From contig JABDBW010000002.1 in the NCBI GenBank assembly GCA_013288485.1, positions 1 to 64,000 of the forward strand: a stretch of DNA of 64,000 bases. The letters run 5' to 3'. Below are positions 45,032 to 53,682 of this stretch, one piece after another (the stretch's first letter is position 1; each line of letters opens with the position of its first letter). The stretch comes from Bacteroidota bacterium (GTDB lineage Bacteria > Bacteroidota > Bacteroidia > Sphingobacteriales > Sphingobacteriaceae). The notes below the pieces were generated by a model, which saw only the letters and a list, made by a program, of their open reading frames with translations, was not told the DNA's origin and ran no database searches. The position numbers and the translations under genes are program-made.

Positions 45032-45274
45032 TCAGTATATTCCCCTGAAAAATCCTGATAAAGAGACATCAAAGTAATAGCAAACTTTGCGCAGGGTTTC
45101 AATGCGGATATCAATTTTACCCGATTCAAGCCTGGCGATATTTATATTGGTATCAGAGTAAAATTTTTCCTGGGTAACCTGGTTTTGCCTTCGTAACCTT
45201 TTGATTTGCAGCGATACCTTGCGCTTAAAAGCGTTATCAGAGTTGTTCAGATACTCAAAATCGGTTAATAGCAT
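45032..45274 (-). CDS. XRE-family helix-turn-helix regulator
   Basis: The 80-residue protein is a single Cro/C1-type HTH: IKRLRRQNQVTQEKF, then NINIARLESGKIDIRIETLRKVCYYFDVSLSGFF. There is no effector domain. It lies beyond the tRNA and may be native chromosome. An inverted repeat CAGTATT/AATACTG (44971-45000) lies just downstream of its stop. Confidence 0.8.
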   Translation of the reverse strand: MLLTDFEYLNNSDNAFKRKVSLQIKRLRRQNQVTQEKFYSDTNINIARLESGKIDIRIETLRKVCYYFDVSLSGFFRGIY

Positions 45275-45657
45275 AATGGTAATAGCATTTAATTATTATA
45301 ACCAAAAATAAAAATCTAACTGTTTACGATGCTAATATAGTATAAAAACAGGTAATTTTTATTTTCAAATTCTGACGTATAAGTCATTGTCGCTATCAAA
45401 ATATGGCTCTACATTTGTTTGTAGGTTACCTGCCCTGCATGTGATCTATGAAAAACATGTGTGCAACATCTACCTATGAAAATATCATGTTTTGAATTCT
45501 CAGACACCCAGGCTGAGGTTTTTTGTTCTTTGTTTTGGGTTTAATCAATAGTTTAAATTAATTAGGGGAAAGGGAGCTTCAAAAGAGCTCTCTTTTTTTT
45601 GGCCGAATTTTTACTATGCACGCATAATAATGATATATTTACTTTTTTAGGACCAGT
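45275..45657 (+). other. Noncoding stretch with two hairpin/T-run structures
   Basis: No gene is seen. CTCAG...CTGAG followed by G and T6 (45499-45524) and GGGAGCT...AGCTCTC followed by T8 (45573-45600) are both terminator-like on the plus strand, although no plus-strand gene precedes them. They could be the 3' ends of a small RNA or an attenuator for the acyl-CoA dehydrogenase gene. TATATTTA at 45631-45638 may be a promoter -7 box for that gene. Confidence 0.4.
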
Positions 45658-46797
45658 ATGTATTTTGAATTATCAGAGGAACAATTAATGATACGCCAGG
45701 CCGCACGCGATTTTGCACAAACAGAATTGAAGCCCGGGGTAATTGAGCGTGACGAACATCAAAAATTCCCGGCCGAACAGGTGAAAATGATGGGCGAGCT
45801 GGGCTTTTTGGGCATGATGGTTTCGCCGCAATATGGCGGCAGCGGCATGGACACCGTTTCGTATGTATTGGTTATGGAAGAACTTTCAAAAATTGATGCT
45901 TCGGCTTCTGTGGTTGTTTCGGTAAATAATTCATTAGTATGTTATGGCTTGGAGAAATATGGCAGCGAAGAACAAAAGCAAAAATACCTGGTACCATTAG
46001 CCAAAGGCGAAAAATTAGGCGCGTTTTGTTTGTCGGAACCGGAAGCAGGGTCAGACGCTACAGCCCTCACAACAACTGCCATTGATATGGGCGATCATTA
46101 TTTGCTTAATGGCGTTAAAAACTGGATCACCAACGGCGGTACGGCATCAACCTACCTGGTAATGGCGCAAACTAATGCCGCCAAACGCCATCATGGCATT
46201 AACACACTGATAGTAGAAAAAGGAATGGAAGGCTTTACCGTGGGCGCCAAAGAAAACAAATTAGGCATACGCGGTTCTGATACCCATTCGCTGCATTTTA
46301 CCGATGTTAAAGTACCTAAAGAGAACCGTCTGGGCGAAGAAGGTTTTGGATTTACGTTTGCCATGAATACCCTGGAGGGTGGTCGCATAGGCATAGCCGC
46401 GCAAGCCCTGGGTATTGCTTCGGGGGCGTATGAGCTGGCTTTAAATTACGCGCAGGAACGCAAAGCCTTCGGAAAAACAATTGCCGACCTGCAGGCCATC
46501 CAGTTTAAACTGGCGGATATGGCAACAGAAATTGAAGCGTCGCGCTTATTATGTTTAAAGGCTGCATGGTTAAAAGACAATAATATGCCCTACGGGCAGG
46601 CAAGCTCGATGGCAAAATTATACGCATCGCAAACAGCCATGAAAACCACCGTTGAGGCGGTACAGATACATGGCGGTTATGGCTTTGTAAAAGAATATCA
46701 TGTAGAGCGTTTAATGCGCGATGCCAAGATAACCCAGATATATGAAGGCACTTCAGAAATTCAACGAATTGTCATATCGCGCGATGTGCTGAAATAA
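45658..46797 (+). CDS. Acyl-CoA dehydrogenase
   Basis: The 379-residue product is a full acyl-CoA dehydrogenase: CLSEPEAGSDA (FAD-binding middle domain), GNWITNGG-like KNWITNGGTAS, NKLGIRGSDT, and C-terminal QIHGGYGFVKEYHVERLMRDAKITQIYEGTSEIQ, split here over residues 341-375 with the catalytic Glu in YEGTSE. It oxidises acyl-CoA in beta-oxidation or branched amino acid breakdown; substrate length cannot be read from the sequence. Single gene, transcribed alone. Confidence 0.93.
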   Translation: MYFELSEEQLMIRQAARDFAQTELKPGVIERDEHQKFPAEQVKMMGELGFLGMMVSPQYGGSGMDTVSYVLVMEELSKIDASASVVVSVNNSLVCYGLEKYGSEEQKQKYLVPLAKGEKLGAFCLSEPEAGSDATALTTTAIDMGDHYLLNGVKNWITNGGTASTYLVMAQTNAAKRHHGINTLIVEKGMEGFTVGAKENKLGIRGSDTHSLHFTDVKVPKENRLGEEGFGFTFAMNTLEGGRIGIAAQALGIASGAYELALNYAQERKAFGKTIADLQAIQFKLADMATEIEASRLLCLKAAWLKDNNMPYGQASSMAKLYASQTAMKTTVEAVQIHGGYGFVKEYHVERLMRDAKITQIYEGTSEIQRIVISRDVLK

Positions 46798-46845
46798 GCG
46801 GCTCATTTTGTTTAGTTTTGATAATATATCAAGAGTTAACTAAAA

Positions 46846-48072
46846 ATGAAAACAAGCCCGTTGCTAATTATACTTGTACTTATCCTGTTATTTCCTACTG
46901 CTTACGCACAGTCTGTACTTAAAACGGGTATATGGCGCGGCGTAACAAAAACTGCTACGGGGGTTGAAATACCTTTTAATTTTGAATTAAGTGATGTTGC
47001 CGGGCACAGCCAGATAGCTGTGATGAATGGGGTTGAGCGAATTAAGGTAACGGATATAACCCTCAAAGGCGATTCTGTTTTTATACGCATGCCCTTATTT
47101 GATTCGGGGTTTAAATTAAAGCTTATAGCCGGCAACCTTGTTGGAAAATGGATAAAAAACCTGGGCGATAAATATGTGGCGATGGACTTTAAAGCTACGC
47201 CCAATACAATATGGCGTTTTAAAACCACGCAAAAACCTTTATTTAATATTACGGGCAGGTGGTCGGCGCCGATTGGGGAGGGCGCTAATAAAGATATTAC
47301 AGTTGGCGAATTTAAACAAACAGGCTCAAAATTAACCGGCACCTTTTTATCAACCACTGGCGATTACCGTTACCTGGAAGGCGTAGTAAATGGCAACGAG
47401 TTGTACCTTTCCTGCTTTGATGGCGGCCATGATTATTTGTTTACAGGTAAAATTAATGGCCGGAAAATAACCGATGGCAAGTATTACGCGGGCCTTACCA
47501 GCATAGACCACTGGACCGCCGTGCGTGATGAAAATGCCAAACTGCCTGATGCCTATTCACTTACCGCGTTAAAACCGGGATATAAAAAAATAGCTTTTAC
47601 ATTCCCGGATATTAGCGGGCATAAAGTTTCGCTTACCGATAGCCGCTTCAAAAACAAAGTGGTTATTGTACAGATATTAGGCTCATGGTGCCCCAATTGT
47701 ATGGACGAGACTGCGTACCTCATTAACTACTATAAAAAATATCACCCAAAAGGTGTTGAAATAATTGGCCTGGCTTATGAGCGCACTAAAGATTTTGCGA
47801 AATCGCAAAGAACAATACTGCAATTAAAGAACCGTTTTAATATACCTTATCCGTTGCTGCTAACCGGCTACACCCCTGTAAACGGCGACCCTGCCAAAAG
47901 TTTGCCCATGCTCACCAAAGTCCTAGGCTTTCCAACAACTATTATTATTGATAAAAAAGGTAATGTGCGCAAAATAAGCACCGGCTTTAGCGGCCCTGGA
48001 ACTGGGGTTTATTACACACAATTTAAAACGGAGTTTGAGAAATTGACGGAAGGGTTGTTAGCGGAACAGTAA
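46846..48072 (+). CDS. Exported TlpA-family thioredoxin-like protein
   Basis: The 408-residue protein has a signal peptide (to AYAQS), an N-terminal beta-rich region of about 240 residues and a C-terminal thioredoxin domain with Cys282-Pro-Asn-Cys285 (GSWCPNC) and FPTTIIIDKKG. It is an extracytoplasmic thiol-disulfide protein of the TlpA/ResA group. The gene follows the acyl-CoA dehydrogenase by 48 bp, but no functional connection is evident. Confidence 0.85.
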   Translation: MKTSPLLIILVLILLFPTAYAQSVLKTGIWRGVTKTATGVEIPFNFELSDVAGHSQIAVMNGVERIKVTDITLKGDSVFIRMPLFDSGFKLKLIAGNLVGKWIKNLGDKYVAMDFKATPNTIWRFKTTQKPLFNITGRWSAPIGEGANKDITVGEFKQTGSKLTGTFLSTTGDYRYLEGVVNGNELYLSCFDGGHDYLFTGKINGRKITDGKYYAGLTSIDHWTAVRDENAKLPDAYSLTALKPGYKKIAFTFPDISGHKVSLTDSRFKNKVVIVQILGSWCPNCMDETAYLINYYKKYHPKGVEIIGLAYERTKDFAKSQRTILQLKNRFNIPYPLLLTGYTPVNGDPAKSLPMLTKVLGFPTTIIIDKKGNVRKISTGFSGPGTGVYYTQFKTEFEKLTEGLLAEQ

Positions 48073-48092
48073 AATACAATTTGTCAAGTCAT

Positions 48093-48476
48093 TTACAAAT
48101 TCATCGGATTACTCGTTCTTAACGATTTAATGTTGGCAAAATCTTTTTCATTATTGGTGATAAGCGTATAGTCATAAGCCAGCGCAGTAGCAGCAATTAT
48201 AGCATCAGGCGTTTTTATTTTTTTCCCTTTACGTAATAATACACATTGGGCAATTACATCCGGATCAATATCCAATACGAGACTATCAGCAATAAAATTT
48301 TTTATTTTTTGTTCGGTAATTACATCTGTTTTCCAGCAAAGAAGCTCGATATGGGTAATAATAGAAAGATTAGGTATAGCATCAATAACCGCGTCCATAA
48401 AGATCATGCCCTTAACAGAGAAAGAGGCCGAAAAATAGTTAGACACGATGTTAGTATCTATCAGATACTGTTCCAT
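48093..48476 (-). CDS. VapC-type PIN-domain toxin
   Basis: The 127-residue protein is a PIN domain: LIDTNIVSNY at the start, ITHIELLCW, then KTPDAIIAATAL with acidic residues, and LITNNEKDF. These acidic positions bind Mg2+ in VapC ribonucleases. The gene overlaps the preceding antitoxin gene by 16 bp, the usual toxin-antitoxin arrangement. The likely target is tRNA or other RNA; not determinable here. Confidence 0.85.
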   Translation of the reverse strand: MEQYLIDTNIVSNYFSASFSVKGMIFMDAVIDAIPNLSIITHIELLCWKTDVITEQKIKNFIADSLVLDIDPDVIAQCVLLRKGKKIKTPDAIIAATALAYDYTLITNNEKDFANIKSLRTSNPMNL

Positions 48477-48673
48477 TCGCTACGCATTTGTTTAATGTGT
48501 TCATTGAGTTTCAAGCCATCTTCCTTACTGATAATACCTTTGTATTTGCCAGATAATTTATGCTTTACAGGAGTTGCATTTTCTTTCAGCACCTTGATTA
48601 TATGCAGTTCTTCCAATTCACGCAAAAGTCCTGCGGCTTTTTGATTGGTTAATTGTATCAGCATTGTATCCAT
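48461..48673 (-). CDS. Antitoxin of the PIN-domain toxin
   Basis: The 70-residue protein precedes and overlaps the PIN toxin gene. An N-terminal strand (MLIQLTNQKAAGLLRELEEL) could form a dimeric DNA-binding fold and the acidic C-terminal helix ending KQMRSEWNSI could wrap the toxin. The family is not certain; its assignment rests mainly on position and size. Confidence 0.75.
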   Translation of the reverse strand: MDTMLIQLTNQKAAGLLRELEELHIIKVLKENATPVKHKLSGKYKGIISKEDGLKLNEHIKQMRSEWNSI

Positions 48674-48773
48674 GGTATAATTATTTAGTGCAATATTTTA
48701 TCAAAAACTCTCAATTATTCAAATTTAAGCAAAGTATTTTATCCTAAGAAATATAGCTGAGGTAAAAGAAATA

Positions 48774-48857
48774 TCGGATTTCGGACGTGGAATTTCGAAT
48801 TTAGTTAAACTTTATAAATCCGAAATTGAAAATCCGAAATCCGAAATAGTTTAACTA
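48774..48857. repeat. AT-rich inverted repeat with repeated TCCGAAAT units
   Basis: TCGGATTTCGGA occurs at the left and AATCCGAAAT units three times at the right. A perfect 9-bp inverted repeat (TAGTTAAAC 48802-48810, GTTTAACTA 48849-48857) encloses the latter. This looks like a dispersed short palindromic element of the genome. It lies between the antitoxin gene and the end of the vWA gene. Confidence 0.6.
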
Positions 48858-50873
48858 TTCATTTCGCGCTGCAAGCTCACTACTTTTCATCATATTTTTA
48901 GTGCTTTCTGCTAAACGTATAAACTCGGCGCGGTAGCCGTCGTCATCTTTTCCTTTCGCGCTTTTAGCCATATTTATCAGTTGATCAAATTTGGAGTTTT
49001 GTTTAAACTGCGAATCGCGTAATAACATCCCGTATTCCGCGACGGCGGCAGCAAACCTGAAATCGTCAGATGTTTTATCAGCATTGAGCGGCTTATCGTC
49101 CACCGTTACCGCTTCCAGTTTACTTACATCCGAATCGGGTTCTTTGTACCTGAACTTAATGGTCATTATTTCTGATGAAGTATTAACGAACTTATCTTCG
49201 GCGGGTTTCTGATATTTCAGCGGATCGACGCTTGCGGTAAAATTATCCTTTATACCAACAGGAATAAGCTCATACAAAGCAGTAACGGTATGGTTTACGC
49301 CAATATCACCGGCCACTTTGGTATCGTTGTTAAAATCCTCTTTTTGCAGTAGGCGATCCTCATATCCCAACAGGCGGTAAGCCTGAACTTTGGCGGGGTT
49401 AAACTCAACCTGCAGTTTCACATCTTTAGCAACAGTGAACAAAGTGCCACCAAATTCAGACACCATTGATTTTGTGGCTTCGGTAATATTATCAATGTAA
49501 GCATAATTGCCATGCCCTTTATCGGCCATACGCTCCATTTTGCTGTCTTTTAAATTACCCATGCCAAAGCCCAATATAGATATACTAACCCCGCTTCCCC
49601 GTTCATCTTCAATTAATTGTTCCATATCTTTATCGCTTGACGGGCCTACATTAAAGTCGCCGTCGGTGGCTAAAATAATGCGGTTATTGCCCCCTTTTAT
49701 AAACTTATCTTTAGCTATCCGGTAAGCCAGTTTAATCCCCTCGCCCCCTGCAGTTGAGCCTGCCGCGTATAACTGGTCAATGGCTTCTTTAATTTTTTCT
49801 TTCTCATTTCCGGGTGTCGATTCCAATCTTATACCCGCGTCTCCCGCATATACCACAATGGCTACATGGTCAACAGGCCGTAGTTGATTGGCCAGCATTT
49901 TCATGGCGGGTTTTACAAGGGATAATTTATTAGGCTCGGCCATTGAACCTGACACATCCAGTAAAAACACCAGGTTTGATGGCGGCAGCTTGTCAAGGCT
50001 TACGTTCTTAGCTTTCAGGCCAATACGCACCAGTTGGTGCTGCGGGTTCCAGGGCGCGGCAGAAAGTTCTGTTTGTATAGCAACAGGTTTATCATTAGCA
50101 GGCTCAGGCAGGTTATAGTGAAAATAGTTGATCATCTCCTCTATTCGCACCGCATTTTTTGGCGGCAGCTGCCCGCTGTTAATAAAACGGCGGATATTGC
50201 TGTATGATGCCGCGTCAACATCAACCGCGAAGGTGGAAAGGGGTGTGGTTTTTGGAGATTCAAATTGATTTTCGACGATGCGGCTGTAAGATTCGTTACC
50301 GGGGGTCGCCCGTCCGCCCGCCGCGCCGCTAAACCCACGAATATCTATGCCTGTTGGATAACGGGCGGGATTAGCGTCCTGAGCAGTAACACGTACCCCG
50401 GGCGTACGCGCAACAATGGAGTTGGTTAAATTAGTTACCGAATTTCTCTTGATCTCAGTGGCGTTGATAGTACCTATGGCATCTGTCAAACTTTTACGTT
50501 GTTGTGAACCATAACCTACAACCACAACTTCCCGCAATCCGCTATTGGTTGGCGCCATAGTTACGTTGATAATTGTTTTTCCCTTTGTTGATTGTTCTTG
50601 TGTATCATAGCCTATAAATGAGTAAACTAATATTACATTATCATCAGGCGAGATCAGTTTGTAGCTGCCTTGTGTATCAGTAGTAACTGCGCTTGCCAGA
50701 TTATTTTTTATTTTGACTACCGCTCCCGGCAAGGGCAGCCCTTTCTCATCCGTTACTTTACCTGTAATTGTTTTTTGTACAACTTTTATAACTGCACCGG
50801 GTAAGTTACTGTTTGCGTTTACCCTGAACATGGCCAGGCTTAACAGCATCATTAATAATAAGGTCTTTTTCAT
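48855..50873 (-). CDS. Exported protein: carboxypeptidase-like domain, TonB-plug-like segment and vWA domain
   Basis: The 672-residue product has a signal peptide, a carboxypeptidase-regulatory-like domain (about 36-106), a short TonB-plug-like part (about 113-180, REVVVVGYG then IRGFSGA), a YfbK-type domain and a vWA domain (about 300-470) with an intact MIDAS start Asp306-x-Ser308-x-Ser310, followed by a DUF3520-like C-terminus. vWA proteins bind ligands or partners through a metal ion. The plug without a beta-barrel suggests surface or periplasmic display rather than transport. It is a divergent neighbour of a sigma-factor gene. Confidence 0.85.
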   Translation of the reverse strand: MKKTLLLMMLLSLAMFRVNANSNLPGAVIKVVQKTITGKVTDEKGLPLPGAVVKIKNNLASAVTTDTQGSYKLISPDDNVILVYSFIGYDTQEQSTKGKTIINVTMAPTNSGLREVVVVGYGSQQRKSLTDAIGTINATEIKRNSVTNLTNSIVARTPGVRVTAQDANPARYPTGIDIRGFSGAAGGRATPGNESYSRIVENQFESPKTTPLSTFAVDVDAASYSNIRRFINSGQLPPKNAVRIEEMINYFHYNLPEPANDKPVAIQTELSAAPWNPQHQLVRIGLKAKNVSLDKLPPSNLVFLLDVSGSMAEPNKLSLVKPAMKMLANQLRPVDHVAIVVYAGDAGIRLESTPGNEKEKIKEAIDQLYAAGSTAGGEGIKLAYRIAKDKFIKGGNNRIILATDGDFNVGPSSDKDMEQLIEDERGSGVSISILGFGMGNLKDSKMERMADKGHGNYAYIDNITEATKSMVSEFGGTLFTVAKDVKLQVEFNPAKVQAYRLLGYEDRLLQKEDFNNDTKVAGDIGVNHTVTALYELIPVGIKDNFTASVDPLKYQKPAEDKFVNTSSEIMTIKFRYKEPDSDVSKLEAVTVDDKPLNADKTSDDFRFAAAVAEYGMLLRDSQFKQNSKFDQLINMAKSAKGKDDDGYRAEFIRLAESTKNMMKSSELAARNE

Positions 50874-50980
50874 AACTATGGTTTTTTTTGTGATATGATG
50901 CAGCGGTTATCCAATTTCCATAAACCATAAAAAAATTTAATTTGAAGCCACTAATATGGCCTGGTTAAACTACTCAAAAA
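50846..50980. repeat. Direct repeat copy A (vWA gene 5' end, upstream region and sigma-start remnant)
   Basis: This stretch matches 51450-51587 nearly base for base, including the signal-peptide start of the minus-strand gene and, on the plus strand, the first codons of the sigma factor (MAWLN). Here the sigma frame stops after 11 codons. The rest of 50874-51102 shows no other gene. Confidence 0.85.
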
Positions 50981-51102
50981 GTACAGTTTAAGGGCCGTAG
51001 ATACTTATTAGCCAGAAATTCTGATAGTTACGGGGGTGAAAAGCCGAAATTATTTTTCAAGCCGAAATCTTTCACGACCTTAAACCTATTACAACGCAGG
51101 GG

Positions 51103-51477
51103 TCAATTAGGAACACTGGCATTCCAAACAATGTAATATAAACCGTCGTTATCTAAACCCGACGCCGTGGATGGTATGTCAACGCCATCGGCGCTAAGGG
51201 AAGCAGTAAAGGGCTGATTAGTGCTATTTACTAACGTAATGCTAATTCCATCGCCCACATGTGCCACTGTTGTGTTATAGGTAAACGGGGTAGCAAGGTT
51301 AAACAAGGTAAAACCAGCCACTCTCTGTGTAGTGCCTCTTCCAATAAAAAAAACAAATTTTGAAATAGAGGTTTGAGAAGATGCAGTAATAACCAACGTC
51401 TTTGAAGGGGTGGTAGTATATGGTTTATTGCACGAGGCGATCAATAACACCATCATTAACAATAAGGTCTTTTTCAT
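51103..51477 (-). CDS. Small lipoprotein with duplicated signal region
   Basis: From ATG 51477 the product has 124 residues: a lipoprotein signal nearly identical to the start of the vWA protein (MKKTLLLMM, then LLIASC, Cys16) and a beta-rich mature domain of unknown family. An earlier in-frame start at 51519 is outside the repeat logic and unlikely. The signal region belongs to the direct repeat, while the mature part has no counterpart in the vWA gene, so the gene appears to have been assembled by duplication. Confidence 0.7.
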   Translation of the reverse strand: MKKTLLLMMVLLIASCNKPYTTTPSKTLVITASSQTSISKFVFFIGRGTTQRVAGFTLFNLATPFTYNTTVAHVGDGISITLVNSTNQPFTASLSADGVDIPSTASGLDNDGLYYIVWNASVPN

Positions 51478-51587
51478 AACTATAGTTTTTTTTTGTGATA
51501 TGATGCAGCGGTTATCCAATTTCCATAAACCATAAAAAAATTTTAATTTGAAGCCGCTAATATGGCCTGGTTAAACAACTCAAAAAA
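51450..51587. repeat. Direct repeat copy B (lipoprotein 5' end, upstream region, sigma start)
   Basis: Second copy of the 135-bp repeat described at 50846-50980. Differences are few: one A-G in the start region, one extra base in two homopolymers and single changes near the sigma start. It supplies the start of the intact sigma-factor gene. Confidence 0.85.
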
Positions 51588-52134
51588 ACAGGATAATAAT
51601 AATGATGGAGCGCTGCTAAAACGCTACCGTCAAAGCGGCGACCTGGCTGTTCTGGGCGAACTGTTTCAAAACTATGCCCACATGGTTTATTATGTTTGTT
51701 ACCGGTATTTGCAGGATGGCGAACAAAGCAAGGATGCGGTTATGGAGATTTTTGAAGAACTGATAAATAAAGTAAATAAGCAGGATATAAAACAATTTAG
51801 CGCATGGTTATATGTATTGAGTCGTAATCATTGCTTAATGAAATTGCGATCAGCAAAAAAAATGCAGCACATTACTTTGGATGAATTTATGGAATTGCCC
51901 ATAGATTTGCATCCTGAAGGTGAAAACAAGGAACAGCGGTTAACGGCACTTGAGTTGTGCATGGAAAAACTTCCCGCTGCGCAAAAACAAAGCATCGATC
52001 TGTTTTTTATGAATGAGAAGTGCTATAAAGAAATAACCGAACTAACAGGCTTTACTTTAAACGAGGTTAAAAGTTATATACAAAACGGCAAACGCAACTT
52101 AAAAATTTGTATGGAGAAGAACGGTGAGCGCTAA
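51562..52134 (+). CDS. ECF-type sigma factor
   Basis: The 190-residue protein has sigma region 2 (about 25-95; YLQDGEQSKDAVMEIFEEL, WLYVLSRNHCLMKLR) and region 4 (about 130-180; CYKEITELTGFTLNEVKSYI). It overlaps the next gene, a membrane-anchored anti-sigma-like protein, by 11 bp, which supports a sigma/anti-sigma pair. Its beginning lies in the duplicated segment. Confidence 0.85.
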   Translation: MAWLNNSKKQDNNNDGALLKRYRQSGDLAVLGELFQNYAHMVYYVCYRYLQDGEQSKDAVMEIFEELINKVNKQDIKQFSAWLYVLSRNHCLMKLRSAKKMQHITLDEFMELPIDLHPEGENKEQRLTALELCMEKLPAAQKQSIDLFFMNEKCYKEITELTGFTLNEVKSYIQNGKRNLKICMEKNGER

Positions 52135-53146
52135 AAAACCCAACATATTGCAAATACGGAAGTACCTAAACGGGGAACTGGATGCCCGTGCTATGTACGA
52201 ATTGGAACGGCAGGTGCAAGACGACCCGTTTTTGATGGACGCAATAAAGGGAATGGAAAGCGGTTATGAAAATCATCAACCCCACCTGGATGCTATTGAC
52301 CGGCTTATACAACAACGGGTGCAACAGGATAGACGGCGCGTGATCCCTGTTTATAGGTATTGGCCGGCAGCAGCTTGTTTATTAATTGCATTGGTTGTTG
52401 GCGGCTGGTGGTTAACGCGCAAAACGTCAAGACCTTTGGTTGCGGTAAATGTACATCCCGTTGCAACTGTTGAAAAAGCGCAAGAACCGAAACGGGCAGT
52501 GGTTGCTGTGCCCATTACCCCGGCAGTTAAACCGGCTTTGATAGCAAGATACCGTGCCCCGGAGGTTAAAGCATCTGCACCGTCTGCATTGGCCGCGATC
52601 AAACAAACGCCGCCCCGTCGCGAAACTGTATTTAAGGCCGATACAGTGGACTATAAAATTGCCGAATATAAAACACAGCAGAACAAAACCGTGGACAACA
52701 TGCTGAAGGAGTTGAGCATACCCACTATTGGCACTCAAAAACTTACCGATACCACAGCATTAAACAAAGCCGCGGGGGTGGCGGATGCCAATGTTCCGCA
52801 TACGATCACCGGCAAAGTAGTAGATAAGAAAAACGGCGTTCTATTACCCGGCGTGCCCATCATCATTAACGGAACCGACCAGGGCATAAAAACAAACGTT
52901 GACGGATCGTTTACAACTGTAATGCGGGCAAGGCACGCAACGATAGAAGTGAACAAGGAAGGTTACGAACCTCAGCAAGTTCAGGTTAAGGACCGGGATA
53001 ATTTAGAAATTGAATTGGTTCCGGATAACAAGACGCTTGCGAAGGGGGCCGCTAATAGCGGCATTGTGCAAAAAAAGAGTGGTAAAAGGGGATATGGGTG
53101 CGATCACCGGCAACAACGTGGCGTCATCGGTAACAAAAACGGATAG
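52124..53146 (+). CDS. Composite anti-sigma-like protein, N-terminal part (frameshifted)
   Basis: The reading frame has 340 residues. A cytoplasmic N-terminus of anti-sigma type (RKYLNGELDARAMYELERQ), one membrane segment near 83-98 (AAACLLIALVVGGWWL), a Pro/Ala/Lys-rich linker and a carboxypeptidase-regulatory-like domain (about 225-300). The true sequence then continues in another frame: after SGK the homologous text goes on as GDMGAITG from 53091, while this frame ends in unrelated residues. An extra base in AAAAGGGG (53084-53091) explains it. Confidence 0.7.
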   Translation: MSAKKPNILQIRKYLNGELDARAMYELERQVQDDPFLMDAIKGMESGYENHQPHLDAIDRLIQQRVQQDRRRVIPVYRYWPAAACLLIALVVGGWWLTRKTSRPLVAVNVHPVATVEKAQEPKRAVVAVPITPAVKPALIARYRAPEVKASAPSALAAIKQTPPRRETVFKADTVDYKIAEYKTQQNKTVDNMLKELSIPTIGTQKLTDTTALNKAAGVADANVPHTITGKVVDKKNGVLLPGVPIIINGTDQGIKTNVDGSFTTVMRARHATIEVNKEGYEPQQVQVKDRDNLEIELVPDNKTLAKGAANSGIVQKKSGKRGYGCDHRQQRGVIGNKNG

Positions 53147-53630
53147 CGTTGAAAAGCTATTGAAAAAAATGGATGGCTTGAATGTAGGTAGTAATGGCAA
53201 TATAACCGCCCAGGGCAAGCAGGTAACCAAAGTAAGAATAAATGGTAAGGACTTTGTTGGGGGCAATGTAGCAAAGGCCACCAAAAACCTGCCTGCTGAT
53301 ATTATTGAAAAAGCGCAGACGGTGAATGATTATGGCAACCAGGCGGCAAAAACGGGTGTAAAAGGTACTGTTACAAAACCAATGCCCGTAATTGGCTGGA
53401 AACAATACCAGGCCTATCTTGACCGTACAGCCATAATGCCCAACGGGACAACCGGCGAACTTGCAGCAGATGTTAATATAACATCTGATGGAAAGATACA
53501 TTCTATACAGATAACAAACAGCAATAGAGCCATGCTAGATAAAGCGATACAAATAATAAAAAACGGCCCTAAATGGATCGGGGCCGCGCAATCAAAAACA
53601 GTTCGGTTAAAAATTGCATTTCATAAATAG
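53088..53630 (+). CDS. Composite anti-sigma-like protein, C-terminal part (plug-like and TonB C-terminal domains)
   Basis: In the shifted frame, GDMGAITGNN leads into a plug-like segment (KLLKKMDGL, NGNITAQGKQV, INGKDFVGGN, NLPADIIEK) as in outer-membrane beta-barrel proteins, and then a TonB C-terminal domain (IGWKQYQAYL, ITSDGKIHSIQI, IIKNGPKWIGAA). There is no start codon at the natural junction; a nominal ATG at 53010 reads out of context. It should form one protein with the preceding frame. Confidence 0.65.
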   Translation, partial: GDMGAITGNNVASSVTKTDSVEKLLKKMDGLNVGSNGNITAQGKQVTKVRINGKDFVGGNVAKATKNLPADIIEKAQTVNDYGNQAAKTGVKGTVTKPMPVIGWKQYQAYLDRTAIMPNGTTGELAADVNITSDGKIHSIQITNSNRAMLDKAIQIIKNGPKWIGAAQSKTVRLKIAFHK

Positions 53631-53682
53631 CCGCCAATAATCAATTGGATCAAATGGCATGATGCAAATAACCTTTTACCTT

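Noticed and set aside
44890-45129. Minus-strand ORF of 79 codons overlapping the XRE gene
   Set aside because: It overlaps the well-supported HTH gene in another frame and has no domain or ribosome site.
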